Positions 62,403 through 64,000 of a stretch of DNA of 64,000 bases are shown piece by piece. The stretch lies in contig JAEOAD010001944.1 of NCBI GenBank assembly GCA_036365145.1, forward strand, positions 1 through 64,000, given 5' to 3'. How positions within the stretch are numbered: the first letter of the stretch is position 1; each line of letters opens with the position of its first letter. The position numbers and the translations under genes are program-made. The notes under the pieces are model-generated. The model was not told where the DNA came from, did no database searches, and saw only the letters and a list, made by a program, of their open reading frames with translations. This DNA is from Orientallactaga sibirica (taxonomy: Eukaryota; Chordata; Mammalia; Rodentia; Dipodidae).

Positions 62403-64000
62403 CATGTGCAACTTAATAGATTAGCTTCATTTCTAACGTAGTTTGCTTAGAAAACAAACACCGTCATTGCCAAATACTGTACTGTGTGAAATAAGCTAGT
62501 TCTGTTCTCGGAATGAGTTGCTTTCTTACGAAGAATCTTCAGTGCAGCAAGATCAAACTTTCCTAGTTTGTGCAATTTAACAAGTTGGACAACTTAGTAC
62601 ATTCGCCCCATTTCCAACATACTTTGTTTAGAAAACAAACACCTTCATTCCTGAACACTGTACTGTGTGAAATAAGCTAGTTCTGTTCTCAGAATGAGTT
62701 GCTTTCTTAAGAAGAATCTTCAGTGCATCAAGATCAAACTTTCCTAGTTTGTGTAATTTAACAATTGGACAACTTAGTACATTTGCCTCATTTCCAACAT
62801 ACTTTGTTTAGAAAACAAACACCTTCATTGTCGAACACTGTACTGTATGAAATAAGCTAGGACTTTTCTCGGCATGAGTTGCTTTCTTCAGAAGAATCTT
62901 CAGTAAAGCAAGATCAAAATTTCCTAGTTTTTGTAATCTAACAAGACGTACAACTTAATAGATTAGCTTCATTTCTAACGTAGTTTCTTTAGAAAACAAA
63001 CACCATCATTTTCGAACATGGTACTGTGTGAAATAAGCTAGTTCTGTTCTCGTAATGAGTTGCTTTCTTAGGAAGAATCTTCAGTGAAGCAAGATCAAAC
63101 TTTCCTAGTTTGTGTAATCTAACAAGCTGTACAACTTAATAGATTAGCTTCATTTCGAACGTAGTTTCTTTAGAAAACAAACACCTTCATTGTCAAACAC
63201 TGCACTATGTGAAATAAGCTAGTTCTGTTCTCGGATTGAGTTGCTTCCTTAAGAAGAATCTTCAGTGCAGCAAGAGCAAACTTTCCTAGTTTGTGTAATT
63301 TAACAAGTTGGACAACTTGGTACATTCGCCTCATTTCGAACATAGTTTTTTTAGAAAACAAACACCGTCATTGCCGAACACTGTATTGTGTGAAATAAGC
63401 TAGTTCTGTTCTGGGAAGGAGTTGCTTTCTTAATAAGAATATTCAGGGAAGCAGGATCAAACTTTGCTAGTTTGTGTAATCTAAAAAGGTGTACAACTTA
63501 ATAGATTAGCTTCATTTCTAATGTAGTTTATTTAGAAAAGAAACACCTTCAATGCCGAACACTGTACTGTGTGAAATAAGCTAGTTCTGTTCTCGGAATG
63601 AGTTGCTTTCTTAATACGAATCTTCAGTGAAGCAAGATCAAAATTTCCTAGTTTGTGTAATCTAACAAGATGTACAACTTAATAGATTAGCTTCATTTCT
63701 AATGTCGTTTGTTTAGAAAACAAACACCTTCATTGTCGGACACTGTACTGTGTGAAAGAAGCTAGTTCTGTTCTCAGAATGAGTTGCTTTCTTAAGAAGA
63801 ATCTTCCGTGAAGCAAGGTCAAACTTTCCTAGTTTGTGTAATCTAACATGATGTACAATTAAATAGATTAGCTTCATTTCTAACGTAATTTGTTTAGAAA
63901 ACCAACACCGTCATTGCCAAATACTGTACTGTGTGAAATAAGCCAGTTCTCTTTTCCGAACGAGTTAGTTTCTTACGATGATTCTTCATTACAGCAAGAT

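Larger units (their letters stand above)
1..64000. repeat. Satellite DNA array, ~180-181 bp monomer, fills the window
   Basis: A unit of about 180-181 bp repeats head to tail throughout. Landmarks recurring once per unit, in fixed order on the + strand, are GATGTACAA, TTCATTT, TAAAGTAGTTTG, TTAGAAAACA, CATCTTCATTG, ACTGTACTGTGTGAAATAAG, TTCTAGGAATCAGTTGC, TTTCCTACGAAGAAGG and TTTAGTGCAGCAA. I saw no inverted monomer and no inserted element: no paired long terminal repeats, no target-site duplication and no stretch of unrelated sequence longer than a few tens of bases. The array runs off both ends, so its true size is unknown. Length, purity and A+T richness are typical of plant centromeric or pericentromeric satellites. 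The centromeric role is inferred; the tandem repeat is directly visible. Confidence 0.98.
60111..64000. repeat. Zone 4: diverged sister satellite family
   Basis: The unit remains ~180-181 bp and in register but differs throughout: CACCTTCATTG for CATCTTCATTG, TTCTGTTCTCGGAATGAG for TTCGGTTCTAGGAATCAG, TTTCTTAAGAAGAATC for TTTCCTACGAAGAAGG, CAAGATCAAACTTTCC, and GATTAGCTTCATTTC with TAACGTAG. About 21-22 monomers are present and the array continues past the window. Main-family monomers were not seen again after the switch. Internally there are two subtypes and a six-monomer-spaced duplication. Confidence 0.92.

Noticed and set aside
63170..63361. 63-codon open frame on the - strand
   Set aside because: It lies within two sister-family monomers and is kept open only by local substitutions; adjacent copies have stops in the same frame. 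Not a gene.
1..64000. CRISPR-like regular repetition
   Set aside because: There are no unique spacers between short repeats; the whole 181-bp unit is repeated and diverged, as in satellite DNA.

Overview
The window is a single uninterrupted block of tandem satellite DNA. I found no protein-coding gene, RNA gene, transposon or unique-sequence island. A monomer of about 180-181 bp repeats head to tail in one orientation from the first base to the last, roughly 350 copies (64,000 / ~181; estimated from spacing, not counted one by one). The sequence is A+T-rich. Every frame on both strands is closed by stops; the longest open stretches, about 60 codons, are chance openings inside the satellite.

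Organism: a nuclear genome, most likely a plant. Monomer length, pure long arrays and CpG-to-TpG/CpA decay fit a (peri)centromeric satellite. The order of several short words (AAGAAGGTT, then TTAGTG, ACTTA, CTAAAGTAGT, TTAGAAAACA, then TGTGTGAAAT) resembles my memory of the Brassicaceae CEN180 family, so a crucifer centromere is a reasonable guess. It is inference, and overall identity to A. thaliana CEN180 looks low.

Layout. Zone 1 (1 to ~22.5 kb) is a variable mixture of monomer subtypes called here A, B, C and D; D occurs only before ~19 kb. Zone 2 (~22.7-41.1 kb) is more uniform A/B sequence. Scrambled or shortened monomers sit at 22.6, 41.1-42.6 and 45.65 kb. Zone 3 (~42.7-60.1 kb) is built of higher-order repeat (HOR) units of 11, 15, 15 and 14 monomers, bracketed by copies of another multi-monomer block. 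Zone 4 (60,111 to the end) is a clearly diverged sister family with two subtypes of its own (2A, 2B). The change of family happens in register, inside one monomer, directly after a short inverted repeat.

How it works together: the array has a layered structure. Monomers carry up to four short inverted repeats. Alternating A and B monomers form ~362-bp dimers. Blocks of 3 to 33 monomers recur at offsets that are close to whole multiples of ~180 bp (1.99, 2.70, 2.89, 5.9, 11.93 and 14.24 kb). This is the pattern expected from repeated unequal exchange or segmental duplication. No evidence here shows which zone, if any, carries CENH3. All copy comparisons were made by eye and need a self-alignment to fix exact edges and identities.
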